Below, piece by piece: positions 7,863-16,750 of a stretch of DNA of 25,015 bases. The first letter of the stretch is position 1, and each line of letters opens with the position of its first letter. This DNA comes from Citrobacter freundii (GTDB lineage Bacteria; Bacteroidota; Bacteroidia; Chitinophagales; Chitinophagaceae). The position numbers and the translations under genes are program-made. Below the pieces are notes generated by a model. That model did no database searches. It was given only the letters and a program-made list of their open reading frames with translations, and had not been told where the DNA came from. The stretch covers positions 1-25,015 of the forward strand of contig QFQQ01000083.1 of the NCBI GenBank assembly GCA_003243445.1, read 5' to 3'.

Positions 7863-9431
7863 TTAGTTTAAGTCCCAGAAAATACGTCCCGTGAACACGT
7901 TAATAGTTCCTTCGGCGGCCACATTCGTGGGGTTGTAGTTATATTCTTCCTGAGGGTAAAAAAGGCGGACCGGGATGGATGTTGCTGTGCGGTTTGGGTC
8001 AACAGATAATGTTGGGCCAGCAGTATATCCCACAGCAGCCCCATATACGATGCCGGTACGGCGATAGTCTGTCCATATTTCGTAAGGAGCAATGCTATTC
8101 AGCGCAAACCATTTTTGCGATAAGATGGTATAGAGACCTCCCCCAGGCTGACCGGGCACAACTGATGGTGCGTCGAAGTCCACATCAGGATAACCTTCGT
8201 TGTCCTCTAAATACTGTTCAGCATCATCGGCTGACAGATCAAGGAAACTGAATGATTCATAAACTGCTTCTGTCAGGAGTTCTTTTGCCGAAGGTCCTGT
8301 TGTAAGGATGCCTCTCTGTCTTGCTTCAGCTTGCAGGAATAAACTTTCCACGCTGGTAAAGATCCATGCGCGGGACGCTGCTCCATTTGGTGTAAGTCCT
8401 GCGCCGCGTATGGTGGAAAGAGTGCTGCCCTGATACAGGGAACTGCTTGGTGTACCAAACGGAATTCCTCTGTGTCCTGCCGCAGGTGCAACATAGAAGG
8501 CATCGATGCGGGTATCACTATTTGCTTTGTAATAATTGATCGCGTATTCACTTGCGCGCAAAAAGTCATTCTGAGGACCTTCACCATTTTCGTTCGTATC
8601 ATAACGACGGAAATACGGAGTTGGTTTCGAGCCGGAAAAACCGGGGTTCAATACAGCAGACTGACCTGCGCGGATAAACCCTTCTGACGTGATCTTGGCC
8701 ATCTCAGCATTCACATCGATTCCCGGCGCAATTGTGGTGGTATTTGTACCATTCAGTAAATGCACGATCATCCGAAGTCTGAGCGTATTTGCAAAACGGA
8801 TCCAACTTGTTGCATCACCTCCGAAAATAAGATCAGCCGTTTCGATATCCGGATTCACCACATCAGCAATGGCATTCGCATCTTTCAGCAAGGAAATCGC
8901 CTTATCAAGATCTGCAAAGATGCCTTTATAAATATCAACAGCTTTATCATATTTCGGAGTAGCTGTGTTCGTTCCCTTGAAAGCTTCTGAATAAGGGATA
9001 TTTCCATATACGTCAACGAGGATCTGAAAATTGTGCGACTTCATGATCCGGCCAATCGCTTCATAAAGACCTGCGCCCTGGTCAACGGCTTTATTGATCA
9101 TCAATTGATAGTTGTTCGCATTGGAATAGAAGCGGTCCCAGATACCGGTTGAATGGAAATCATTAGTGAATTGATAGGTTTCTTCTTCGTTGCGCGACTG
9201 GAAGGAGCCGGAGCGTGCTCCATGTCCCATCCACCAACTAATGAACCACCAGTCCCAAACAACATTTGTAGCTGTTGCCTGTTGTGCGCCGGGAAGCAGT
9301 ACAGATGGTATCGCGGATTCCTCGCTGACATCGTCAGGATTTGAGTTGATATCGAATTTGTTTTTGCTACAGGAGAAACCTGTAAAGATCAACACCAATG
9401 CTGCTATATATACTATTGCTCTTTTTTTCAT
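7863..9431 (-). CDS. SusD-like outer-membrane nutrient-binding lipoprotein
   Basis: The surface lid and binding partner of the SusC channel. The lipobox TGFSC puts the lipidated cysteine at C21. The 522-residue protein fits the SusD-like_2 / RagB group: an N-terminal KFDINSNPDD stretch, a helical TPR-like region including NFQILVDVYGNIPYSEAFKG (around residues 135-155), and a C-terminal QKWFALNSIAPYEIWTDYRRTG motif. It follows the SusC gene after a 17-bp gap and precedes the DUF1735 lipoprotein gene. No glycoside hydrolase, lyase or sulfatase gene is present nearby, so the substrate cannot be read from context. Confidence 0.93.
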   Translation of the reverse strand: MKKRAIVYIAALVLIFTGFSCSKNKFDINSNPDDVSEESAIPSVLLPGAQQATATNVVWDWWFISWWMGHGARSGSFQSRNEEETYQFTNDFHSTGIWDRFYSNANNYQLMINKAVDQGAGLYEAIGRIMKSHNFQILVDVYGNIPYSEAFKGTNTATPKYDKAVDIYKGIFADLDKAISLLKDANAIADVVNPDIETADLIFGGDATSWIRFANTLRLRMIVHLLNGTNTTTIAPGIDVNAEMAKITSEGFIRAGQSAVLNPGFSGSKPTPYFRRYDTNENGEGPQNDFLRASEYAINYYKANSDTRIDAFYVAPAAGHRGIPFGTPSSSLYQGSTLSTIRGAGLTPNGAASRAWIFTSVESLFLQAEARQRGILTTGPSAKELLTEAVYESFSFLDLSADDAEQYLEDNEGYPDVDFDAPSVVPGQPGGGLYTILSQKWFALNSIAPYEIWTDYRRTGIVYGAAVGYTAGPTLSVDPNRTATSIPVRLFYPQEEYNYNPTNVAAEGTINVFTGRIFWDLN

Positions 9432-9448
9432 GTTGCTCTCTTTTAAAA

Positions 9449-12400
9449 TTAGAATCGGATAGTGAGGTTCGCACCGAAAATGCGGGTTGGAGGCATGTTA
9501 AATGCAGTACTGCGGCCGGTTGCGTTTCCTGTAAAAGCTGCATTGCCGTTCCCGCCCTGAAACTCAGGATCTGTCCACACATTTGATTTGGGCAACCACA
9601 TAAACAGGTTACGGCCATTAATACCGATGTTCGCGCCTTTGATCACGTTGCCGATCCTTGATCCGAAGATGCGGACAGGTATCTCATAATTGATCGCCAA
9701 TTCCCTCAGTTTCCAGAAGGAACCATCGGCGAGATAGTTACTTGTTACCGTTGTGTTCAGATCAGAGTTCCAGAACAGGCGGCCGAAATTCGTTGTATAT
9801 ACATCAGTATTCACTACATATTTGCCGGAGCCATCATCATATACAGAATTCGGGAAGATGAACGCGCGCCTTCCGTTAGCCGCGCTTCTTTCGGAAATTC
9901 CATTGTCATCCATGAAGCTGCCTAACTGGTCCGCTACTATCTGGTTACCACTGCGATAATCAGCCACGGCACTGAAGCTTAAACCCTTCCAGCTTACATT
10001 GAGGCTGAGTCCAAGAAGATTATGCGGCGTAGTGCTGCCAAACGTGGTAAGGTTCGAATTTGCTGTTGGCATACCTGTGTTACGGTCAACGATCACACGT
10101 CCCTGGTCATCACGAACATAATCAGTCAGTTTGAACTTGTAGGCAGACTGACCAACAATTACGTAGTTATAGTTACCAATACCAAGCTCATTTACTCCAT
10201 CTACGAGAGACGTTACTTCATTTGCCTGATAAGTGTAGTTAGCTTTAAAATCAATCGTTACATCATTGATCTGCGCAAGCGGAGTCAGACGAAGATCGAA
10301 CTCCATTCCTTTATTGATAAAGGAAGCCGCATTCTGTTTTGCCACGGAATAACCGGTTGTGCGGGATAATTGAACATCGATAACCTGATCGGTATTATCC
10401 TGCGTATAATATGTAGCTTCAAAGTTGATCCTGTTCTTCAGAAAACTGAGCTCGAGGCCAACTTCACGGTTCAGCACATATTCCGGTTTATATGCCGGCG
10501 CCACTGTTGAGGATGATGCTTCAAATCCAAGAATATCTCCGTAAGGAAAAAATGTAGAACGGTTGAATACGTTATCAAAAGCATAGGCAGGCAGGTTAAC
10601 GTTACCGGTTTTGGATATCGCACCGCGAACCTTTACATAGCTGAAAAGATTGCTTTGTTTCAACGCAGGTATTACTTCGCTCAGCAGCACACTACCGCTT
10701 ACACCGGGATAAAAGAATCCGATGTCTCCTTTTTTAAGCGGAAGACGCGGATTCACCAGCCTGCTATCAAAGTCATAGCTCGCCGTTGCCTCAATGAACG
10801 CCCAGTTACCATAATCAAAGGACAGCTTTCCGAAGTAGCGCTCAAGTCTGTTCGTAGACCTGTCCACTGTTACGTTCGGTTCACCTTTACGAAGCTGGAT
10901 CGACATCAGCGTAGCAGTACCCAGGTTGTTACTTCCCGCGCCCACCTGGCGGAATGTATTCTCTCTGTATGATTGCCCCAGTAATGCGTTCACGCCAAAA
11001 TCACCGAACCGCTTATTAGCTGTAAGAAATATCTCCGAGTTTATACGGCGATTGACTACAGAATTATCATTCACAGCTGCCGTGATGACCGTTGATCCAT
11101 GATCACGCAGTGTCAGATGAAAAGGAGAATAATTGAAAGCCCCGCGTCTGGAAGTTGCTTCTGCGTTGGAGAAGGTCAATCCGATACGATAAGTCAGATT
11201 CAACCAGGATGCAACTTTCAGGTCCAGTTGCGCACTACCCAACAGATCATCTGTCCGGCCTGCTTCACGTGAATTATCTTTTGCGAAATACGGTGTCTTT
11301 CCATTATTGTCCAGGTATGGTGTATAGTAACCATTTGGGCTGGAGAAATAATCGTTCCTCCAGTCTGCAAAACGAGAAAGATCGATCTGGCCGGGAGCAC
11401 CTGTCACTCCATAATATACCAACTGGTTGTTGTTGGTTATGTCATACTGTGACTGAGTATACCTGATATTAAAGCCTGCCCTGAATCGTCCATATTCTTT
11501 ATCCGCACGGAGATTTATTGAGCGGCGATCGTTCACATCTCCTGGCATAACCCCTTTGATAGACACATTCTGCGCACTTACATAAAAGTCACCCGCCGAA
11601 TAAGAAAGATCTGTTTGATTGGTAACGCCTGTCTGAAAAAAGTTTCGGCGGCCGTTCTTCACATAAGAATATGGCACAAGCAGTTGCTCTCCATTCGGTC
11701 CATTCTGACCGATCTGCACGGTGCGGCCATTGAATTCAGGACCCCAGCTTTGCTGCTCGATCGACTCATACAAACCGTTGCCTTCAGCATCCTGCACGTA
11801 ACCGGAACCATAACGCTCCTGGAATTTCGGCATGTATGAAATGCTTTCAAGCTGCGTTGTATGACTGAAAGTTACAGCAGGCTTTGACTTGTTTCCTTTT
11901 TTTGTAGTGATCACAATAGCACCGTTCACCCCTTCGGGACCGTATACTACTGTGGCAGACGAAGATTTGAGGACCGTTACATCCGCGATATCATTTGGAT
12001 TAATAGAGCTGATGAATCCAAGAGAAAGAGGTACACCATCCAATACAAGCATTGGCTGGTTGTTACCAGTGAGCGAGCGGATGCCTCTTAATGTGATACG
12101 TGTATCGGCAAAAACACCATTGTTAGTAGTGCTAACATTCAGCCCGGACACTTTACCGGTAAGTCCGTTTTGCAGATTGACCGTCTTTGCCTGCGTGAGT
12201 TCCGCGCTCTTTACCTTAGCCACTGAATAACCAAGTTCTTTTGGCTGACGGTTGATACCCATGGCAGTAACCACCACTTCCTGGAGACTGGCAGCTGGTT
12301 CAAGTGTAATGATCAGTGAAGCATTGGCACCAACGCTTACTTCTTTTGCAAGATAGCTGGTGGATGAAACGACCAGCACATCGCTGGATGTAACATCTAT

Positions 12401-12580
12401 TTTAAAATTACCATTTGCATCTGCTGCGATGCCATTACCAGTTCCCTTAAGTGAAATGTTGGCAAACGGTATCGGATCTCCCTTACCGTCTCTCACCTGG
12501 CCGGAAAGCGACCGTGTTTGTGCAAAAGCCATGAACTGGAACAGCATGGCCATTACAGTCAGTAGTGCAACTTTTCTCAT
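9449..12580 (-). CDS. SusC/RagA-type TonB-dependent outer-membrane transporter
   Basis: Imports oligomeric nutrients across the outer membrane using TonB energy, together with the SusD lid. Domains in order: signal peptide (residues 1-20, ending AFAQ); a carboxypeptidase-regulatory-like beta domain (about 23-98); the SusC linker/TonB-box-like segment LQEVVVTAMG (about 99-108); plug domain (about 115-230) with the family motif NPNDIADVTVLKSSSATVVYG...NGAIVITTKKG; then a 22-strand beta-barrel ending in the aromatic C-terminus LTIRF. At 1043 residues it has the usual length. It is the first gene of a three-gene operon with SusD-like and DUF1735 proteins. No anti-sigma/sigma pair or hybrid two-component sensor flanks it. 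Confidence 0.95.
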   Translation of the reverse strand: MRKVALLTVMAMLFQFMAFAQTRSLSGQVRDGKGDPIPFANISLKGTGNGIAADANGNFKIDVTSSDVLVVSSTSYLAKEVSVGANASLIITLEPAASLQEVVVTAMGINRQPKELGYSVAKVKSAELTQAKTVNLQNGLTGKVSGLNVSTTNNGVFADTRITLRGIRSLTGNNQPMLVLDGVPLSLGFISSINPNDIADVTVLKSSSATVVYGPEGVNGAIVITTKKGNKSKPAVTFSHTTQLESISYMPKFQERYGSGYVQDAEGNGLYESIEQQSWGPEFNGRTVQIGQNGPNGEQLLVPYSYVKNGRRNFFQTGVTNQTDLSYSAGDFYVSAQNVSIKGVMPGDVNDRRSINLRADKEYGRFRAGFNIRYTQSQYDITNNNQLVYYGVTGAPGQIDLSRFADWRNDYFSSPNGYYTPYLDNNGKTPYFAKDNSREAGRTDDLLGSAQLDLKVASWLNLTYRIGLTFSNAEATSRRGAFNYSPFHLTLRDHGSTVITAAVNDNSVVNRRINSEIFLTANKRFGDFGVNALLGQSYRENTFRQVGAGSNNLGTATLMSIQLRKGEPNVTVDRSTNRLERYFGKLSFDYGNWAFIEATASYDFDSRLVNPRLPLKKGDIGFFYPGVSGSVLLSEVIPALKQSNLFSYVKVRGAISKTGNVNLPAYAFDNVFNRSTFFPYGDILGFEASSSTVAPAYKPEYVLNREVGLELSFLKNRINFEATYYTQDNTDQVIDVQLSRTTGYSVAKQNAASFINKGMEFDLRLTPLAQINDVTIDFKANYTYQANEVTSLVDGVNELGIGNYNYVIVGQSAYKFKLTDYVRDDQGRVIVDRNTGMPTANSNLTTFGSTTPHNLLGLSLNVSWKGLSFSAVADYRSGNQIVADQLGSFMDDNGISERSAANGRRAFIFPNSVYDDGSGKYVVNTDVYTTNFGRLFWNSDLNTTVTSNYLADGSFWKLRELAINYEIPVRIFGSRIGNVIKGANIGINGRNLFMWLPKSNVWTDPEFQGGNGNAAFTGNATGRSTAFNMPPTRIFGANLTIRF

Positions 12581-13044
12581 CTGTTATTTTGGTTTAATTG
12601 TGACTTGTTCTTGCGTTGTATCTGTTAATCTGATCCATCAATACAAGTTTTATTGATTCCTGATTAACAGTGATAGATAACCCGGGCATTGCCGGCATGC
12701 AGCTATACCTGGAACAACGTCTCAGTAAATGCAGTGGTAATAATGAAGATTACGGGTAACTGAAGAATACCTGTTTGGCAGACGACAATACCCGGTCATG
12801 GAGCGGTAATGATTGCGCATTGGCTTCCTTCCACGACTGTGCCGCACAAATTGTCAAATTCTTTCGAATAAAAAAGCCGGATCCGGTTGAAATAGCATAA
12901 CTCATACCGGAAGAGCTTGATCGCAATGCCGAAATGTTATTGCATGACACGTGCAACGCATTTGCTGGTTCCCGGAAAATTGAGTACTTTCAGGTTCACC
13001 GCTTCACACACTATACTCAATAATTCTTCGTAAATCTTTTTGAC
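12581..13044. other. Divergent intergenic region upstream of the SusC gene
   Basis: 464 bp between the divergent SusC gene and the 13045 gene. It must contain both promoters, but no clear TTTG/TAnnTTTG pair was found. A 68-codon open frame (12750-12956, minus) has no signal, no recognised motif and no start context, so I regard this stretch as non-coding. Confidence 0.5.
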
Positions 13045-13779
13045 ATGAGAAATCTTTTTGGTTCATGCATAGCGTGCTGCATACTTGTCTCATCCAAGGC
13101 AAATGCCCAGAATATAAGCGCCGGAATGTATCCTGAAATGCGGGTGACAGGTGAAACAGAATTTAACCGGCGGGGTAATACCTACAACACAACCAACTTT
13201 ATCTTTATTGATGGGCAGAAAGTAATGGGAACGGTCTTCTGGGAGCATCAATGGCTGCCTGGGATCCTGAGTCTCGCCGACGGAAGGAAGATAAATGTTT
13301 ACAAATACAGGTACGATGTATATCACCAGACCATTCATTTCCTTAACGGGTCTGATTCGCTGGAAATAACCGATCCTGTTATTGAATTGGCATTGATAGA
13401 ACACCCCGGGGATACGGCAAGATTTGTAAACAGCGATCAGTTTGATAAAAAAGCAACACCTGTATATTATGAAGTACTGGCTGATAATGATCGTGGGGAA
13501 TTACTGAAACTGAATCAGCTGAAGATCGGTGAGCTCAATGATGCCGGCTTACCTACCAGGGACAGCAAAAAAGTCTTTCTTTCCAACAATAGTTATTATT
13601 ACTATGATAAACAAAAGAAAAAACTGGCCAGGCTGAAATCCGGGAATTCAAACATTGCGCAATTAATGAATGTGCAGACAGCCGATCTCCAGGGTCCGCA
13701 ATTAAAGGATCTTGATATAGCCAAAGAAGAAGGGTTGATCGCATTTGTAAAAACGGCAGCGCTGTTACCTCAGAAATAA
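13045..13779 (+). CDS. Secreted protein of unknown function
   Basis: A 244-residue protein with a signal peptide (residues 1-22, ending SKANAQ), predicted to act in the periplasm or outside. The middle contains beta-type segments (FIFIDGQKVMG, INVYKYRYDVYHQTIHF, PVYYEVLADND), a tyrosine cluster (NNSYYYYDKQKKKLARLK) and a helical C-terminus. I do not recognise the family. Its motif order resembles the 6114-6812 product, suggesting both belong to one family of Bacteroidota secreted proteins placed on either side of the Sus operon. The gene ends at the strong terminator 13797-13829 and is transcribed divergently from the SusC gene. Confidence 0.8.
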   Translation: MRNLFGSCIACCILVSSKANAQNISAGMYPEMRVTGETEFNRRGNTYNTTNFIFIDGQKVMGTVFWEHQWLPGILSLADGRKINVYKYRYDVYHQTIHFLNGSDSLEITDPVIELALIEHPGDTARFVNSDQFDKKATPVYYEVLADNDRGELLKLNQLKIGELNDAGLPTRDSKKVFLSNNSYYYYDKQKKKLARLKSGNSNIAQLMNVQTADLQGPQLKDLDIAKEEGLIAFVKTAALLPQK

Positions 13780-13796
13780 CAATGCATCCAAATAAA

Positions 13797-13829
13797 GAAA
13801 GGCCGCCTCGATCAGGCGGCCTTTCTTTT
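13797..13829. terminator. Bidirectional rho-independent terminator
   Basis: GAAAGGCCGCCT (13797-13808), loop CGATC, and AGGCGGCCTTTC (13814-13825) form a perfect 12-bp stem followed by TTTT. The minus-strand 3' side is likewise U-rich (TTTCTTTATT). It serves the converging 13045 gene and the LemA/TPM operon. Confidence 0.93.
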
Positions 13830-13907
13830 GAATAAAAAGATCTTATCAAAGTCAGGATCATCCGTATACATCATATCTCCACAAAGCTTTGCTGAAACAG
13901 CTTTGTA

Positions 13908-14684
13908 TTACCATTTGCCACCGGCGCCGCCACCACCAAATCCTCCACCGCCAAACCCACCGAATCCGCCGCCGCCACCACCGGACCAGCCACCGCCTCC
14001 TCCGCCGCCTGACCAACCGCCACCGCCGATCCATGGTGAATAGCCTCTGCGGGATACGTAACCACCTCCACCACTGCCACCGATGCCGCCAAACAATACC
14101 AGTAGAACGATCACGATTATAATGATCGCAAACGGACTGATGCCGCTTTTTCCCCTCTTGCTATAACCATCGGGTGCTTTGTATTTTCCTTCAGCGGCTT
14201 TGATGATCGCGCTTGTGGCATCATCCAGACCTCCGTAATAATTCCCCCGTTTAAAGTTTGGGATCAGTTCATTGTTCAGGATCGCATCAGCGGTAAGATC
14301 GGGGATCACACCTTCCAAACCATAACCCACGGCAATAAATGCATCGCGATTTCCTGTTCCACCACCGGTTGAGATGAGGATCACAATACCATTGTCAAAG
14401 TTCTTATTACCTACACCCCATGAACGTCCAAGTGCAATGGCATAATCTGCAGCAGAAAAACCTTTGAGATCATCAACGATCACAACAGCCACCTGGTTGG
14501 ATGTACTGTCATCATACGCAACCAGCTTCTGTTCGAGTGCCGCTTTTTGCTCGGGAGTCAGCATTGAACCCGTGAAATCATTCACCAGCCTGGGCGGGTT
14601 AGGTCTCGCGGGAATCGCTTTTTCTACCTGTGCTGATGACGCAAACGCCAGCAGCAGAAAAAATATGGAGAGAAAATGTTTCAT
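13908..14684 (-). CDS. TPM-domain membrane protein with glycine-rich tail (YgcG-like)
   Basis: Signal peptide (residues 1-19), a TPM domain (about 33-160) with the family segments LVNDFTGSMLTPEQ, NQVAVVIVDDLKG, WGVGNKNFDNGIVILIS and FIAVGYGLEG, one transmembrane helix (about 183-200, IIIIVIVLLVLFGG), then a tail of about 55 residues made mostly of Gly with Trp, Ser and Phe. This layout is that of the YgcG family. TPM domains occur in thylakoid and bacterial envelope proteins, and some have acid phosphatase activity; the cellular role here is unknown. It follows the second TPM gene after 5 bp and is the last gene of the LemA/TPM cluster. The glycine tail gives a G/C-rich low-complexity 3' end. 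Confidence 0.93.
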   Translation of the reverse strand: MKHFLSIFFLLLAFASSAQVEKAIPARPNPPRLVNDFTGSMLTPEQKAALEQKLVAYDDSTSNQVAVVIVDDLKGFSAADYAIALGRSWGVGNKNFDNGIVILISTGGGTGNRDAFIAVGYGLEGVIPDLTADAILNNELIPNFKRGNYYGGLDDATSAIIKAAEGKYKAPDGYSKRGKSGISPFAIIIIVIVLLVLFGGIGGSGGGGYVSRRGYSPWIGGGGWSGGGGGGGWSGGGGGGFGGFGGGGFGGGGAGGKW

Positions 14685-14689
14685 GGAAA

Positions 14690-15148
14690 TTATTTGCCGA
14701 AGACGATATCGTCCGGTAGTTCATTTTTATCTGTAGCCTTATCGTATGGGAAATGATGCTGGAGCGCCTGCCCGATATCCAACACACACTGACTGATCCC
14801 ATCTGCGTAGTTGGCTGTGTTGAATTTCCGGATCATCATCTCCACTTCCCTGTCCCAGTATTCCGAACCCACTTTTTTATGAATGCCTTCATCGCCAAAT
14901 ACAGCAAGCTGCCGGTCTTTTAAAGCTACGTATACAAGCACGGCATTATGCTGCACCGTCTCATCCATCTCCAGGCGAAAGAAAATCTCGCCTGCGCGAT
15001 CGACCGCGTCAACATAAGGACAAAAACTTTCTACAAAAACCCTCACTTCACCACTCGTACGCAGCTCTGCCTGACGCACAGCTTCAACGATCTGTTTTTG
15101 TTCGGGCTCAGTAAAAAATGGTTTTCTTTTTTTGAATAATGAAAACAC
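14690..15148 (-). CDS. Cytoplasmic-type TPM-domain protein
   Basis: A 152-residue protein that is almost only a TPM domain (about residues 10-140): QKQIVEAVRQAELRTSGEVRVFVES, AVLVYVALKDRQLAVFGDEGIHKKVG, then a helical end. It has no signal peptide or transmembrane helix, unlike the TPM protein encoded directly downstream. Family members commonly pair with LemA and YgcG-like genes, which fits this locus. Its molecular activity is not known. It starts at an ATG at 15148 just after a heptamer-repeat region and is separated by 5 bp from the downstream gene, so they are very probably co-transcribed. Confidence 0.9.
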   Translation of the reverse strand: MFSLFKKRKPFFTEPEQKQIVEAVRQAELRTSGEVRVFVESFCPYVDAVDRAGEIFFRLEMDETVQHNAVLVYVALKDRQLAVFGDEGIHKKVGSEYWDREVEMMIRKFNTANYADGISQCVLDIGQALQHHFPYDKATDKNELPDDIVFGK

Positions 15149-15172
15149 GATGAAAGGGTTTGATGGTTTAAT

Positions 15173-15269
15173 GTAAAAAGTAAAAATTCAAAAGTAAAAA
15201 GTAAAAAATCGGTCGTTTATAAAGGGAGAAAAAGAAAATTTTTAAAATAAATTGCTTTTTACTTTTTAC
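15173..15269. repeat. A-rich heptamer fold-back island between lemA and TPM genes
   Basis: The left arm (15173-15207) consists of five 7-bp units: GTAAAAA, GTAAAAA, TTCAAAA, GTAAAAA, GTAAAAA. The right arm (15256-15269) is two inverted units TTTTTAC. The right arm ends 2 bp from the lemA stop codon. The architecture is like the GATGGTC islands, but the sequence is unrelated. On the minus strand the paired arms would give a U-rich 3' side and could act as a weak terminator or attenuator within the operon. Confidence 0.75.
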
Positions 15270-15271
15270 TC

Positions 15272-15865
15272 CTAAAACTTTATTTCCACTGACTGATCGC
15301 TTCCTGCGTCTGCGGTAAATCCTTCTTTTGGTTTGTAACCAAACAAGCGTGCGACAATATTTCCGGGGAAATTTCTTACCTGTTTGTTATAGTCGGCCAC
15401 TGCAGCATTGAAATCATTCCTTGCTACTTTTATTCTGCGTTCGGTTCCTTCCAGCTGTGTTTGCAGACCGGAATAGGCGGCAGTACCTTTCAACGTGGGA
15501 TATTTCTCTACCACCACGATCAAGCGATTGGCTGCATTGGCCAGATTATCCTGTGCACGCTGTTGCGCATTTACATTTTCAGCTGTCAGCTCATCGGCGG
15601 ATCTGACGGACAAAGCTTCTGCCCGCGCAGCTGCGATCTGTTCGAGTGTACTGCTTTCGAATTCGGAAACGCCTTTGACCGTATTCACCAGGTTCGGTAC
15701 CAGATCAAGCCTGCGCTGATAGGTGCTTTGCACTTCAGACCATTGCTGTTTCACCTTCTCGTCCTTTTTAACAATACCGTTATACGTGGTGACCACAAAA
15801 ATGACCAGGAATAAAAGAACGGCCCCAAGGATAATGAGGCCGGTATAATTTTTTTTCTTTTGCAT
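15272..15865 (-). CDS. LemA family membrane protein (second copy)
   Basis: A 197-residue LemA-family protein: an N-terminal membrane helix (about residues 8-28, GLIILGAVLLFLVIFVVTTY), the conserved YNGIVKKDEKVKQQWSEVQ, YQRRLDLVPNLVNTVKG and an antiparallel coiled-coil-like helical bundle to about residue 160, then RNFPGNIVARLFGYKPKEGF, the typical LemA C-terminal motif. No lipobox. It is the same length as the LemA protein encoded upstream and is clearly a diverged tandem duplicate; only 2 bp separate the two reading frames. LemA proteins are topologically N-out membrane proteins of unknown molecular role, often linked to TPM proteins as here. Confidence 0.94.
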   Translation of the reverse strand: MQKKKNYTGLIILGAVLLFLVIFVVTTYNGIVKKDEKVKQQWSEVQSTYQRRLDLVPNLVNTVKGVSEFESSTLEQIAAARAEALSVRSADELTAENVNAQQRAQDNLANAANRLIVVVEKYPTLKGTAAYSGLQTQLEGTERRIKVARNDFNAAVADYNKQVRNFPGNIVARLFGYKPKEGFTADAGSDQSVEIKF

Positions 15866-15867
15866 GA

Positions 15868-16461
15868 TTAGAATTGAACTTTCGGAGCTTTCTCAGCACC
15901 TTCATCAGCTTTGAAACCTTCTTTTTTGGAGAAGCCAAACATACCAGAGAGAAGATTCATCGGAAATGATCTCACTTTCGTGTTATATACGTTCACCTGG
16001 TCATTGAATGTCCGTCTTGAGCTGCGGATATCATTTTCGATTCCTTCCAGTTGACCCTGCAATTGAAGGAAGTTCTGATTTGCTTTGAGATCAGGATAGT
16101 TTTCTACAACGGCCAGCAAACGGCTGAGCGCACCGCTCATTTCACCTTGCGCCTGCTGGAACTTTGCCATATTCTCCGGCGTCAGCTGATCAGCAGTCAG
16201 ATTTATTGATGTTGCTTTCGCTCTTGCTTCAACAAGGCCGGTGAGTGTTTCCTTTTCGAAATTTGCCGCACCCTTTACGGTGTTCACAAGATTCTGCACG
16301 AGATCAGCCCTTTTCTGATATTCTGTGTTCACATTGTTCCAGGCATTTTTCACTGACTCATCCTGTTTAACCAAACCATTATATCCACTGCATCCCCAAA
16401 CTCCAAAAATGAGCACGATGGCAACAATAATAATAAGTCCAAGGTTTTTGGTTCCTTTCAT
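15868..16461 (-). CDS. LemA family lipoprotein (first copy)
   Basis: A 197-residue LemA-family protein with the same core as its neighbour: YNGLVKQDESVKNAWNNV, YQKRADLVQNLVNTVKG, helical bundle, and RSFPMNLLSGMFGFSKKEGF at the C-terminus. Unlike the downstream copy, the N-terminal hydrophobic segment ends in VWGC, placing a possible lipidated cysteine at C24, so the two paralogues may be anchored differently. It is the first gene of the LemA-LemA-TPM-TPM cluster. Upstream on the minus strand is a TAnnTTT-like sequence (TAATTTTA, 16484-16491). Confidence 0.94.
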   Translation of the reverse strand: MKGTKNLGLIIIVAIVLIFGVWGCSGYNGLVKQDESVKNAWNNVNTEYQKRADLVQNLVNTVKGAANFEKETLTGLVEARAKATSINLTADQLTPENMAKFQQAQGEMSGALSRLLAVVENYPDLKANQNFLQLQGQLEGIENDIRSSRRTFNDQVNVYNTKVRSFPMNLLSGMFGFSKKEGFKADEGAEKAPKVQF

Positions 16462-16554
16462 GTTTGTAAGTTTTATTAGAGGCTAAAATTAGCGTTTTTC
16501 AGAATGGATAGGTTGACTTTTTCGGGTAACCGGGGCGGATTGCCGGTGAAAAAA

Positions 16555-16699
16555 GATGGCCGATGACAGATGGCCGTTGGCCGGACTCCGCAGAACGATG
16601 ACACTGATAGAACTGACAATGTCAGAAAACAGTTAGCGGCGTCAAGGCTGTAAACATTCAACTACGGGATCTTCCAACGGCCATCTGCCATCAGCCATC
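16555..16699. repeat. Heptamer fold-back island upstream of the LemA cluster
   Basis: Left arm 16555-16582: GATGGCC, GATGACA, GATGGCC, GTTGGCC. Right arm 16674-16699 is the inverted sequence; the reverse complement reads GATGGCT, GATGGCA, GATGGCC, GTTGG. About 26 bp pair with two mismatches, enclosing a loop of about 91 bp. The island lies between the divergent LemA cluster and the PQQ dehydrogenase gene. Confidence 0.88.
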
Positions 16700-16750
16700 G
16701 ATCACTCCTGCGGCACGGTTTTCGCCCTCTCAGCCCCATAATCTTACCAT

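Noticed and set aside
12750..12956. A 68-codon minus-strand frame upstream of the SusC gene
   Set aside because: No signal peptide, no recognised motif and no promoter-like or ribosome-binding context; it could be a remnant but cannot be supported.
13828..14043. A plus-strand frame coding a proline-rich protein
   Set aside because: It is the antisense of the glycine-rich tail of the TPM protein.
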